Shown one piece after another: positions 16,811-24,464 of a stretch of DNA of 55,395 nt; position 1 is the first letter of the stretch, and each line of letters opens with the position of its first letter. The notes beneath the pieces are model-generated. The model was not told the origin of the DNA and did not search any database. It saw only the letters and a program-made list of their open reading frames with translations. Source of the stretch: UBA927 sp964361785 (lineage in GTDB: Bacteria > Patescibacteriota > Microgenomatia > UBA10105 > UBA927); the NCBI GenBank assembly GCA_964361785.1, contig CAYIBX010000005.1, positions 1 to 55,395 on the forward strand, in the 5' to 3' direction. The position numbers and the translations under genes are program-made.

Positions 16811-18743
16811 GGGTCACACCAAATGATTGTTTTGCCAGAGTGATGAGTTTATTGCGAATAGGTGTTACATCCTCTGATGTCAGATTTTTTTCTCTATCTT
16901 GATACACAATATGAAGCGTTCGTACGTTTTCATGGACATCGAGAAGGGTTACTGATTGTATCAAAGAATCTGTAGATTTTAATGCCGCCATAAGAGGACC
17001 TATCGCAAACTTTTCCGGCACTATAAATGCCAGATCTTCCATAATGCTTGGATATTTTGGCATGGGAGTATAAGAACGTTTTGCCGAAGCAGTGTTTACT
17101 AAGCGATCGATATATAAATTAAGAATGGTTATGGATTGGTCGTGTATTTCGTTTATAGAGCCATATGTCTCAAGTGTTTCAGGAAATGAAATGCCAAAAA
17201 TATCAAAGATGGCTTGTGCTAATCCTTTTGCTTCCAAAAATTTATGACCTGACCATGCGACGCATAATACTGGTCGTTCTAAAGGCAAGTTTTGTTCTCT
17301 ATATTCATAAATTATACTGAGTTCAAAAAGTTTAAGCGATTCTTTATGGTACATATTTTGTTTTACACTTGATATCACGCTTGGGACTAGAGTCGGACGC
17401 ATATAAACCCACTCGTTGGATAATGGATTTTCGATTTTGTATGCTTTTGTACAATCAAGTTGCCACTGGTCCATCTGTTGTTTGGACAGCATGGAGTATG
17501 TATACGTTTCTGTATATCCCCAATCGCGAAGTCTTACTTTGATTTCTTCTTCCCAATGAAGCGTGGGATTTTCAATCACGACGGGCATTTCACCATCTGG
17601 TAATCTATTTTTGATGGTATGATATCCATAAATACGAGCAACTTCTTCGATGATATCGACATCTATTTCTATATCACGCCGGAAGCTTGGTACGATGACT
17701 TCGATTGTTGAATCTTTAATCGTGGGCATAAGCCCTAAAGATACGAGAATGTCTTTGATTTGTTTGGTTTCAAGTGATGTGCCTAAATATGTGTTTAATT
17801 TTGTTCGAGTACACAAAATCGTAATTGGTTTGTATGGTTTAGGATAGATGTCTGTAATTAAACTCGCGATTTTTCCACCAGCAATTTCTTGTAATAATTC
17901 AATTCCAAGAAGAAGGGCTGGCAATACAAGTTCACTGTCTATCCCCTTTTCAAATAACGATCCGGCATCGGTTCTATGAGAGAGTTTCATCATCGTCTTT
18001 CGGATATGCACAGGTTCATAGTTTTGGGTAAAAAGAACAATCGTTTTTGTATTGTTTGTTATAGAAGAACTCTCACCTCCCATGATGCCGCAAAGATCCA
18101 TAAGTTTGCCGGTTCCATCCTCTATAACGATGTCATCTTCCCACAGAGTGTGTGATTTGCCATCCAGTGTTTTGAGTTTTTCACCTTTCTTGGAGGCGCG
18201 AAGTTTCATCCATGGAATACCGTTTTTTTTACCAATTCGGTCATAATCAAACGCGTGACAAGGTTGTCCAAAAGCTATCATCAGATAGTTTGTCACATCG
18301 ACAATCGTATTTATTGGCCGAACACCAGCTTTGTTTAGAAGATCCTGCAGCCAAATTGGCGAATCAGTCGCGTACACATTGTCTACAATAATACTTGTCC
18401 ATCGTGGGTTAAGATCTGAATTTGTTTCTATGTGAATTTGTTTGATATCTGTTGGCCGTAAATGTTTTGTTTCGAGTTTGGTATCTATCTTATGTGGGTC
18501 ATCAATAAGCTCTGCTTTGATTCCAAAACGCGGTAAGATGACCGATGCCTCACGAGCTATTCCAAACACAGACATGGCGTCAGGCCTGTTGGTGGTAATT
18601 TCTACATCGTAGACAGGATCTAAATCTTTTGATACACGTTCGATAGATGGTCCACAAAGTGATAAATATTTTATTAATTGCTCAGGAGTGGCCTTTGTAA
18701 TCAAAAATTTTTTCAGCCAACTGTCAGGTATTAGGATATTCAT
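16800..18743 (-). CDS. pheT: Phenylalanyl-tRNA synthetase beta chain, short form lacking the OB domain
   Basis: 647 aa against ~790 in typical bacteria. The N-terminal 40 residues (MNILIPDSWLKKFL ... SIERV) join directly to DPVYDVEITTNRPDAMSVFG, so the EMAPII-like tRNA-binding OB fold normally at ~40-150 is missing. B3/4 (editing region), B5 (SFRRDIEIDVDIIEEVARIYGY), the catalytic-like module and the C-terminal anticodon-binding FDX-ACB domain (YTPMPKYPSIMEDLAFIV) remain. It starts 1 nt after the pheS stop. Confidence 0.95.
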   Translation of the reverse strand: MNILIPDSWLKKFLITKATPEQLIKYLSLCGPSIERVSKDLDPVYDVEITTNRPDAMSVFGIAREASVILPRFGIKAELIDDPHKIDTKLETKHLRPTDIKQIHIETNSDLNPRWTSIIVDNVYATDSPIWLQDLLNKAGVRPINTIVDVTNYLMIAFGQPCHAFDYDRIGKKNGIPWMKLRASKKGEKLKTLDGKSHTLWEDDIVIEDGTGKLMDLCGIMGGESSSITNNTKTIVLFTQNYEPVHIRKTMMKLSHRTDAGSLFEKGIDSELVLPALLLGIELLQEIAGGKIASLITDIYPKPYKPITILCTRTKLNTYLGTSLETKQIKDILVSLGLMPTIKDSTIEVIVPSFRRDIEIDVDIIEEVARIYGYHTIKNRLPDGEMPVVIENPTLHWEEEIKVRLRDWGYTETYTYSMLSKQQMDQWQLDCTKAYKIENPLSNEWVYMRPTLVPSVISSVKQNMYHKESLKLFELSIIYEYREQNLPLERPVLCVAWSGHKFLEAKGLAQAIFDIFGISFPETLETYGSINEIHDQSITILNLYIDRLVNTASAKRSYTPMPKYPSIMEDLAFIVPEKFAIGPLMAALKSTDSLIQSVTLLDVHENVRTLHIVYQDREKNLTSEDVTPIRNKLITLAKQSFGVTLKG

Positions 18744-18744
18744 A

Positions 18745-19839
18745 TTAAAATTGTTCTAAAAATCGAATGTCATTATTATAAATCAGTCGAATGTCATCAA
18801 TTTTTGTATTGTTTTTCATCATATATGCCCGTTCTACTCCCCATCCAAATGCAAATCCTGAGTATACATTTGGATCTATGCCTCCTGCCTTCAAAACATT
18901 TGGATGCACCATGCCGCTTCCTGCCATTTCTAGCCATCCTGATTTACAGAGTCTACATTTTTGGCCGTTTGGTAACATACTTTTTCCAAGACAAATACCG
19001 CAGTTTATATCTACCTCAAATGATGGTTCAGTAAACTGAAAATGAAAAGGCCGCAACCGAATAGTTCTGTCAGGACCGTAAAATTGTTTTACAAAATAGT
19101 CAAACACACCCTTGAGATGTGAAATAGAGACATCTTTATCAATATAGAGTCCTTCAAATTGATGAAACATTGGGGTATGAGAGACGTCGATTTGTCTTCT
19201 GTAGCACTTGGCAATGTTTATCATACGGATTGGAAGTTTACCTTTCTCCATTTCTCGTACCTGACCGTTAGAGGTGTGAGGTGTCAATACGATTTTGCCT
19301 CGCCTCGCCGAAGCCTTGGCGAAGGAGGGTTTCCCCGGATAATCAATAAAAAACGTTTCCCATTCATCTCTTGCTGGATGATTGGCTGGCATATTGAGTG
19401 ATTCAAATGCATAATAATCCCAATCGACTTCTGGGTGTCGTACGCGTGTAAATCCAATTTTGTTAAATATATCGGTAATTTCCATAATCGCTTGCGTCAC
19501 TATATGCAGGTGCCCCACGGGCGGCAAAATGCCCGGCATCGTGACATCAAACCATGGTGAGTTCTGAGTGCCAAGTTCTGGGTGCCGAGTTTGTACGAGT
19601 GCTTCTTCTATCGCATTTTTTACTTCATTTATCACGACTCCCACGGCTTGCCTATCGGCCGGTGCTATGGATTTCATTTGTTTGGTGAAATTGGCGAAGT
19701 CGCTTTTGGGACCAAGTACTTCTATGCGGAGAAGATCAATCGGTTTATCACTTTCGGCAATTGTCGTTATCGCATCATCTTTGGCAGATAAGAGTGCACC
19801 GATAAGTTGTGATGATGCTGAAGCGATTGTGTCTGTCAT
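18745..19839 (-). CDS. pheS: Phenylalanyl-tRNA synthetase alpha chain
   Basis: 364 aa. Class II motifs are visible: motif 1 region (FTRVRHPEVDWDYYAFESLN), motif 2 (HQFEGLYIDKDVS) and motif 3 (GFAFGWGVERAYM). A Cys-rich insert (CGICLGK ... CRLCKSGW) precedes GMVHPNVL, as in many bacterial PheS. Between FFIDYPG and VLTPHTSNGQVREM there is an extra stretch KPSFAKASARRGK encoded by an imperfect palindrome, which looks like an in-frame repeat insertion. There is a near-leaderless promoter; no T-box was found. Confidence 0.95.
   Translation of the reverse strand: MTDTIASASSQLIGALLSAKDDAITTIAESDKPIDLLRIEVLGPKSDFANFTKQMKSIAPADRQAVGVVINEVKNAIEEALVQTRHPELGTQNSPWFDVTMPGILPPVGHLHIVTQAIMEITDIFNKIGFTRVRHPEVDWDYYAFESLNMPANHPARDEWETFFIDYPGKPSFAKASARRGKIVLTPHTSNGQVREMEKGKLPIRMINIAKCYRRQIDVSHTPMFHQFEGLYIDKDVSISHLKGVFDYFVKQFYGPDRTIRLRPFHFQFTEPSFEVDINCGICLGKSMLPNGQKCRLCKSGWLEMAGSGMVHPNVLKAGGIDPNVYSGFAFGWGVERAYMMKNNTKIDDIRLIYNNDIRFLEQF
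19303..19326. repeat. Palindromic insertion inside pheS
   Basis: On the minus strand CCTTCGCC and GGCGAGG flank AAGGCTTC; read in frame it gives SFAKASA. It falls between conserved PheS blocks where other PheS proteins have no such residues. A second family of coding-tolerant palindrome, distinct from the 30-nt element in thrS. Confidence 0.5.
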
Positions 19840-19849
19840 ATCTTACTCC

Positions 19850-19878
19850 ATTGTAATTTTTTTGTATAATGTTGGCAA
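19850..19878 (-). promoter_or_regulatory. Promoter of pheS-pheT
   Basis: TTGCCA (19873-19878), 17-nt spacer, TACAAT (19850-19855). The start ATG is 10 nt beyond the -10 box. A GGAG lies between them but would be mostly outside the transcript if initiation is at the usual distance. Confidence 0.55.
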
Positions 19879-19912
19879 GAAGAGACCCGCCTGCAGGCAG
19901 ACAGGTCTCTTC
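19879..19912. repeat. Intergenic palindrome, GAAGAGACC arms
   Basis: GAAGAGACC and GGTCTCTTC (9-bp arms) enclose a GC-rich core containing GCCTGCAGGC. No T-run follows on the minus strand, so it is a poor terminator for the upstream small gene. The core resembles GC-rich intergenic repeats I associate with CPR genomes; a genome-wide search is needed to confirm. Confidence 0.5.
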
Positions 19913-19920
19913 ATAATTTT

Positions 19921-20124
19921 CTACCTACTTAGTCTCTGCAATGTTATCTTTTGATTTTGTCTTGCTCGTCGATGATTCCCGCTCCACAATGCAACCTTTT
20001 GTTCGTTAATCATTTGTTGTAATGATGGCCTGAGAGATTCATCAATTGATTGATGAATTTTTCTACCGATTGAAATTAATTCGATTCTGGTTCGGGCCGC
20101 ATTAAGCTTGTCTTTAATGGTCAT
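19921..20124 (-). CDS. Small helical protein, 67 aa, unknown
   Basis: The start at 20124 is chosen because AAGGAG is 9 nt upstream; an earlier in-frame ATG at 20133 directly abuts that site. The protein is helical and basic (MTIKDKLNAARTRIELISIG ... HRRARQNQKITLQRL). Strong ribosome binding site, own terminator-like hairpins on both sides, no recognised family. Confidence 0.6.
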   Translation of the reverse strand: MTIKDKLNAARTRIELISIGRKIHQSIDESLRPSLQQMINEQKVALWSGNHRRARQNQKITLQRLSR

Positions 20125-20194
20125 ATTTTTCATCTCCTTTCAAAATATTCCGTTAAGCGGAATTATTGTGATTGGAGATGTTTACTTCATAGCA

Positions 20195-20220
20195 CAAAAA
20201 ATCCCGCTTTTGGCGGGATC
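20195..20220 (-). terminator. Intrinsic terminator of the thrS-rplT operon
   Basis: On the minus strand GATCCCGCC, loop AAAA, GCGGGAT, then a T-run. It ends transcription after the Zn-ribbon gene. I see nothing else in the 123 nt between this hairpin and the gene stop at 20344. Confidence 0.85.
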
Positions 20221-20343
20221 TTGGTGCTTATTTTTAAATAGGTTTATGCATCCAAAGATACCCGCTAGAGCGAGGTAAAGTTGAATGCAAAAAATTGTAC
20301 TTGGTTTATCATATTTATATTATTTTATCACTTTATGATTTAT

Positions 20344-20526
20344 TTACAATAGCTTTTTCGAGTCCTTTTGTTTTATAAGATTTGAATGGATTGTTTTCCA
20401 ATTTGTTTTATTTTGAAAACAATGAATACAATACACTGAAGATTGAATTTTAAACCAACCAGATACGCTAATTGTATTTTCGTAGGAAATTTCTTTATGA
20501 CACATGTCACAGAAGTGCTTTGTCAT
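20344..20526 (-). CDS. Small putative zinc-ribbon protein, 60 aa
   Basis: Two CxxC knuckles, CDMC near residue 6 and CIHC near residue 33, separated by a short beta-like stretch (SVSGWFKIQSSVYC). It begins 9 nt after rplT with AAGATGAG upstream and ends before the operon terminator. Family unknown; possibly ribosome-associated given its context. Confidence 0.6.
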   Translation of the reverse strand: MTKHFCDMCHKEISYENTISVSGWFKIQSSVYCIHCFQNKTNWKTIHSNLIKQKDSKKLL

Positions 20527-20535
20527 GAACTCATC

Positions 20536-20886
20536 TTAATTCACAGTCCTTATTTCGTCAACGACAGCAGTGAAGGCTTCCGGATGCTCCGTCACTAAGT
20601 AGGATAATGATTTTCTATCAAGCTCAATATTGTTTTCTTTGAGTTTGTGGATAAAACCGTTGTAGTTTAAGCCTCGAAGTTTAATAGCCTCACCGATACG
20701 CGTGATCCAAAGTTGACGAAAATTTCTTTTCCGATTTTTGCGACCTGCAAACGCGTATTCTCCTGCATGAAGATGTGCTTCTATAGCGACCGAAATTAAT
20801 CGGCGCTTTGTCATCCGATAGCCTTTGTTGTCTTTAAAAATTTTATTGTGCTTGGCTTTGCTGGTAACGCCTCGTGTAACTCTCAT
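20536..20886 (-). CDS. rplT: 50S ribosomal protein L20
   Basis: 116 aa. N-terminal MRVTRGVTSKAKHNKI and the central RRLISVAIEAHLHAGEYAFAG are diagnostic. L20 is an early 23S rRNA assembly factor and in several bacteria represses its own operon. Standard infC-rpmI-rplT order is kept. Confidence 0.97.
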   Translation of the reverse strand: MRVTRGVTSKAKHNKIFKDNKGYRMTKRRLISVAIEAHLHAGEYAFAGRKNRKRNFRQLWITRIGEAIKLRGLNYNGFIHKLKENNIELDRKSLSYLVTEHPEAFTAVVDEIRTVN

Positions 20887-20895
20887 AGAATCTCC

Positions 20896-21096
20896 TTATC
20901 CACTGTATGGCAAAAATGATTTGATATTTTGTACAAAATTTTGGGCTAGTTGTTTGGGATTGTCTTGTCTCCGTTGTCTTACCTTACTTTTTTTGCGGCG
21001 TAAGTGCCGAGACCCCTGTACGCGGTGCATGAGTTTGCCGGTTGGAGTTACCCGAAACCGTTTGGCCACCATTTTTTTTGTTTTCATTTTCGGCAT
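20896..21096 (-). CDS. rpmI: 50S ribosomal protein L35
   Basis: 66 aa. MPKMKTKKMVAKRFRVTPTG and the basic HLRRKKSKVRQR segment identify bL35. It is followed by rplT after 9 nt. Confidence 0.96.
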   Translation of the reverse strand: MPKMKTKKMVAKRFRVTPTGKLMHRVQGSRHLRRKKSKVRQRRQDNPKQLAQNFVQNIKSFLPYSG

Positions 21097-21126
21097 AGTA
21101 TTGTATACGTAATGTTTTTCTATGAA

Positions 21127-21684
21127 CTATTCACTGGCCTTACTGTTTTCTATCTCCACGTCAGTCTTCTTCTCATGTACCACCATCGCGGCTAAACTTC
21201 TGCCTTCCATGCGTGGTTCTCGTACTAATTTTACGACTCCTAAATCTTTTATAAATCGGTTCAGCACTTCAAATCCGAATTGTTTTCGTCCCAATTCTCG
21301 GCCTTTGTACAGAACAGTAATTTTGACTTGATTCCCATCAGCGAGAAATTCGTTGGCTCTTTTGAGTCTCGTGTCAAAATCATGCTGACCTATGAATGGA
21401 CGCAATCGAATTTCTTTTACCCCGACGTTTTTTTGCGTTTTTTTACTTTCCCGCTCTTTTCTAGCCTCTTGGTACTTAAATTTTTTGTAATCAATAAGTT
21501 TTGCTACCGGCGGCTTCGCGCTTGCGGATATTTCTACCACATCAAGCCCCAGCTCTTTGGCTTTCTGCAGTGCTTCAATTTTTGAAACGATGCCGATTTG
21601 TGCACCTTTATCATCCAGTAGCCGAATCGTCGGACTTTGGATCTGATAATTGATTTTATAAAATTTAAGTTGTTTTCCTTTCAA
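21127..21684 (-). CDS. infC: Translation initiation factor IF-3
   Basis: 185 aa as drawn. Conserved blocks: IRLLDDKGAQIGIVS, LDVVEISASAKPPVAKLIDY, and KEIRLRPFIGQHDFDTR. IF-3 blocks premature subunit joining and enforces start codon choice. The start is uncertain: no ATG fits, and TTG at 21684 gives an 8-residue extension before the usual KINYQI beginning. Many infC genes use rare starts for autoregulation. It overlaps the end of thrS by about 20 nt. Confidence 0.93.
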   Translation of the reverse strand: MKGKQLKFYKINYQIQSPTIRLLDDKGAQIGIVSKIEALQKAKELGLDVVEISASAKPPVAKLIDYKKFKYQEARKERESKKTQKNVGVKEIRLRPFIGQHDFDTRLKRANEFLADGNQVKITVLYKGRELGRKQFGFEVLNRFIKDLGVVKLVREPRMEGRSLAAMVVHEKKTDVEIENSKASE

Positions 21685-23455
21685 TCTCGTCGGTTAACTT
21701 GGTGATAAATGTACTAAGGGGCATGCCCTTTAGCTCTTCACCACTTCTTGTACGCACAGAAACAGTGTTTGATTCTATTTCCGTATCCCCAATTATAGCC
21801 ATGTATGGCGTCTTTTGCAATGTGTGATATCGTATTTTAGCTCCCATTGGCTCACCTTTCGTATCTGCCTCCGCACGAATTTCTACTTTTTTTAATTCAT
21901 CTACTATTTGTTCTGCCTGCTTATTATGACGTTCGGCAATTGGGATTACAGCTACTTGTAAAGGTGAAAGCCAAAGAGGAAAAGCTCCGGTATAGAATTC
22001 GATAAGAAACGCTATGGTTCGTTCTATGGCTCCAACAGATGATCTATGGATGACGATAGGTTCTTGTTTGACACCGGTTTCGTTGGTGTATTCCAATGCA
22101 AAACGTTTTGGCATGACAAAGTCATATTGGACCGTAAAGGCAGTTTCTTCTTTCCCGTGAATGTTTTTCATTTGCACATCAATTTTCGGTCCATAAAAAG
22201 CTGCTTCGTTTGGTGCTTCATAATATTCTGCATTGCGGTCAATGAGCACCTTTCGTAATACCTGTTCAGCCCTGTCCCATGACGTATCGTCTGGAAAATA
22301 TTTTTTATCATCCTTTCTGTCTCCTAGAGATAGTCTATATCGGTAGTGTGTCCCCTGTTTCAGTCCAAAGGTATTAGATGCAAAATCTATAAGATCCAAA
22401 ACGCCATTGATTTCGTCAGTAGCCTGCTCCTTTGTCGCGATGATATGTGCATCTGCTAGACAGAAACTGCGGACACGCATGAGGCCTGATAGTTCGCCTG
22501 ATTTTTCAAAGCGATACAGTTTTGCTACTTCTGCTATTCGCATTGGTAATTCGCGATAACTCCTCGGTTGACTTCGATAGAGTTCAAAATGATGTGGACA
22601 TGTCATTGGGCGAAGCATGTATTCTTCATCCTCAATGTTAATAGGCGCATACATTGTATCTTTGTAATATGGATAATGACCGCTCGTTTTGTAAAGTGCT
22701 AGATTTGCTATATCTGGGGTGTATACGTGGCTATATCCTCGTTTTATTTCTTCATCGATAATAAATCGTTCTAAAATCCGACGAATAGTTGCTCCTTTTG
22801 CGGTCCAGAGGGGTAATCCTTTGCCAACAAGATCAGAAAAGACAAATAATCCAAGCTCAGTGCCTAGTTTTCGATGATCGCGTTTTTTGGCCTCTTCTTG
22901 CTGCAAGAGATATGTATCGAGTTCTGTTTTTTTCGGGAAGCACGTGCCGTAAATACGCGTCAGCATTTTGTTTTTCTCACTTCCCCGCCAATATGCTCCT
23001 GCAACAGAGAGGAGCTTAAAGTGTTTCAAATCATTATTGGGATGTGGACAATGGCCCCCTCGACAAAGATCCGTGTAGTCGCCAGATTTATAGAGCGTCA
23101 ATGTTTGACCTTCTAAACTAAATTCTTCTATAAGTTCTTTTTTGTACTCATTGTCTTTGAAAAATTTCATTGCTTCAGTTTTATTTGCTTCTATTCGTTC
23201 AAATCCTTTCCAAGACTTCACGAGTTCATGCATTTTTTGTTCAATTTTTTCAAAGTCTGCTTCTGAAACTTTTGTATCACCTCGGCCAGAGGCTGATCGT
23301 CCTTTGGACGAGAAGTCGAAATCATAATAAAAGCCGTGCTCTATTGCCGGCCCAATCGTTCGTTTGGCATCAGGATACAACTCCATTATTGCTGCTGCCA
23401 AAAGATGCGCACAGGAATGGCGAAGACATTCTAATTTTTTGTTATTATCTTCCAT
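21665..23455 (-). CDS. thrS: Threonyl-tRNA synthetase without TGS domain
   Basis: 596 aa. The ATG at 23455 is supported by AAGGAG at 23461-23466; the frame stays open further upstream but that part is the T-box leader. The protein begins almost directly at the editing domain (HSCAHLLAAAI, HxxxH zinc/editing motif), so the N-terminal TGS domain is absent. Catalytic class II motifs (LRPMTCPHHFELY, RVRSFCLADAHI) and the C-terminal anticodon-binding domain are intact. Residues after YDFDF contain SSKGRSASGR, encoded exactly by a 30-nt double-hairpin repeat (23282-23311) not expected in ThrS. Confidence 0.96.
   Translation of the reverse strand: MEDNNKKLECLRHSCAHLLAAAIMELYPDAKRTIGPAIEHGFYYDFDFSSKGRSASGRGDTKVSEADFEKIEQKMHELVKSWKGFERIEANKTEAMKFFKDNEYKKELIEEFSLEGQTLTLYKSGDYTDLCRGGHCPHPNNDLKHFKLLSVAGAYWRGSEKNKMLTRIYGTCFPKKTELDTYLLQQEEAKKRDHRKLGTELGLFVFSDLVGKGLPLWTAKGATIRRILERFIIDEEIKRGYSHVYTPDIANLALYKTSGHYPYYKDTMYAPINIEDEEYMLRPMTCPHHFELYRSQPRSYRELPMRIAEVAKLYRFEKSGELSGLMRVRSFCLADAHIIATKEQATDEINGVLDLIDFASNTFGLKQGTHYRYRLSLGDRKDDKKYFPDDTSWDRAEQVLRKVLIDRNAEYYEAPNEAAFYGPKIDVQMKNIHGKEETAFTVQYDFVMPKRFALEYTNETGVKQEPIVIHRSSVGAIERTIAFLIEFYTGAFPLWLSPLQVAVIPIAERHNKQAEQIVDELKKVEIRAEADTKGEPMGAKIRYHTLQKTPYMAIIGDTEIESNTVSVRTRSGEELKGMPLSTFITKLTDEIERKTT
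23282..23311. repeat. 30-nt double-hairpin element inserted in frame in thrS
   Basis: On the minus strand it is two adjacent 15-nt hairpins: TCGTCC-AAA-GGACGA and TCAGCC-TCT-GGCCGA, giving exactly ten codons with no stop (SSKGR, SASGR). A second copy with the same two-hairpin plan is at 49597-49626 and shares 22 contiguous bases with this one. Confidence 0.85.
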
Positions 23456-23470
23456 AAGTCTCCTTTGCAA

Positions 23471-23614
23471 TAAAAAAGTCACCCGTTCTTGTTGGAGCCC
23501 TTCAATTTCTCTAAAGGACGGTTCCATCCAACTTTGGTGACTTACTTTTCTATACTTCGCAATAGTGGCGCTCAGCTTTAGAGTTGGTTAGTCCCTATAC
23601 AAACGTTGAGATTA
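23471..23614 (-). promoter_or_regulatory. T-box-like leader of thrS with very short stem I
   Basis: A helix GTTGG/CCAAC encloses the bulge UGGAACC and a second helix GUCC/GGGC, the layout of a T-box antiterminator. GTCACC and GGTGAC close around it and are followed by TTTTTT (terminator, near 23472-23477). Upstream, CTCA/TGAG bounds a hairpin of only ~40 nt containing ACU and ACC, both Thr codons. The UGGA bulge would need a U73 tRNA. A stem I this short is unusual for a transcriptional T-box. Which helices exclude each other is not settled. Confidence 0.68.
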
Positions 23615-23621
23615 AAATTAT

Positions 23622-23649
23622 TTTATAGTCAGTGTGGTATATCTGTCAA
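23622..23649 (-). promoter_or_regulatory. Promoter of thrS-infC-rpmI-rplT
   Basis: TTGACA (23644-23649), 16-nt spacer, TATAAA (23622-23627). The -35 box overlaps the stop codon of the upstream small gene. Confidence 0.75.
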
Positions 23650-23852
23650 GCAAAAGACGGAAAACCACCCACATTCTTTTCGAGCTGATCAAGTCGTTTT
23701 TCGTGCAGGTTTAAAAGTGGAATAACATTATCTTGCATATAATCGGCAATATTATTGACTATTTCTTTTTTAAGTCTTTTTTCCATCGTCCCTAAATCCT
23801 CTTTTGTGGCGAATACCGCTTTTAATTTTTTAATATCTGCATCGGTAATCAT
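23646..23852 (-). CDS. Short coiled-coil protein, 68 aa
   Basis: Begins MITDADIKKLKAVFATKEDL and continues as an amphipathic heptad-like helix (EKRLKKEIVNNIADYMQDNV ... LHEKRLDQLEKNV). Small proteins with an FATKEDL-type coiled coil are frequent in CPR genomes, function unknown. The ATG at 23852 is chosen because a full promoter ends 7 nt before it; no Shine-Dalgarno exists. Confidence 0.65.
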   Translation of the reverse strand: MITDADIKKLKAVFATKEDLGTMEKRLKKEIVNNIADYMQDNVIPLLNLHEKRLDQLEKNVGGFPSFA

Positions 23853-23859
23853 GATAATG

Positions 23860-23888
23860 AGTGTAGCTTTCGAAAAATAATTTGTCAA
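23860..23888 (-). promoter_or_regulatory. Promoter for the coiled-coil protein (leaderless)
   Basis: TTGACA (23883-23888), 17-nt spacer, TACACT (23860-23865), then 7 nt to ATG. Confidence 0.65.
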
Positions 23889-23932
23889 CTTCCCTCTTTC
23901 ACTTTTCTTTTCCACATCGGGATTCGTTGGAA

Positions 23933-24454
23933 TTATTTTTTTGGAATGCGGAAGGCGTAGATATGGTTGATTTCGTCTTTATCAACGATTTTCCAGTTGG
24001 GGAATATAAAGCTGTTGGAGACGATCAAAGTCCCTACTTTTAATTCAGACGATAGTTTTTTGGCCAGCTCCTCCATTCGCCACGGTAATAGATAGATAAA
24101 TACGACATCAGCATCTGAAATTCGTGCTTTCCAAAGATTGGTCCAAGAGACTGAAACAGAGCCCCTGTAATGGCCAAATAACGCCCTCAATTGGGTGAGG
24201 AGCACTAAGTAGGGATTGATCTCAAAACCAGTAGCACTTGCTCCTTGTTTGGCTGCTAAAAAGAGAAGTCTCCCGTCCCCGCTCCCTAAGTCTATTACTC
24301 TGGTGTCTTTTTTAAGTTTTGAAAGCCGTATCATCGCTTCTGCTGCTCTTTTATTGGATGGGACATACGGTGCGCCTGATACAAATGCTAGGCAAAGGAA
24401 GAAAAATAAACTTGCAAAGAGAAGCTGAATACCAATAAAATAAATCCCTGACAT
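23933..24454 (-). CDS. Membrane-anchored class I SAM methyltransferase
   Basis: 173 aa from ATG 24454. An N-terminal helix (YFIGIQLLFASLFFFLCLAF) anchors the protein. A Rossmann methyltransferase follows with SAM motif I VIDLGSGDGRLLFLA, an acidic motif II (GFEINPYLVLL), and a late FIYLLPWRMEELA strand-helix. The architecture resembles FAM173/ATPSC-type lysine methyltransferases, so a membrane protein substrate is possible. It follows the sortase gene and a TATAAT (24464-24469) overlaps the sortase stop, 9 nt from this start. Confidence 0.75.
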   Translation of the reverse strand: MSGIYFIGIQLLFASLFFFLCLAFVSGAPYVPSNKRAAEAMIRLSKLKKDTRVIDLGSGDGRLLFLAAKQGASATGFEINPYLVLLTQLRALFGHYRGSVSVSWTNLWKARISDADVVFIYLLPWRMEELAKKLSSELKVGTLIVSNSFIFPNWKIVDKDEINHIYAFRIPKK

Positions 24455-24464
24455 GATTATTACA

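Noticed and set aside
19840..19920. T-box before pheS
   Set aside because: No UGGN bulge, specifier loop or terminator; only a GC-rich palindrome and a promoter.
23456..23527. N-terminal extension of ThrS
   Set aside because: It translates the T-box/terminator region; ATG 23455 has a proper Shine-Dalgarno.
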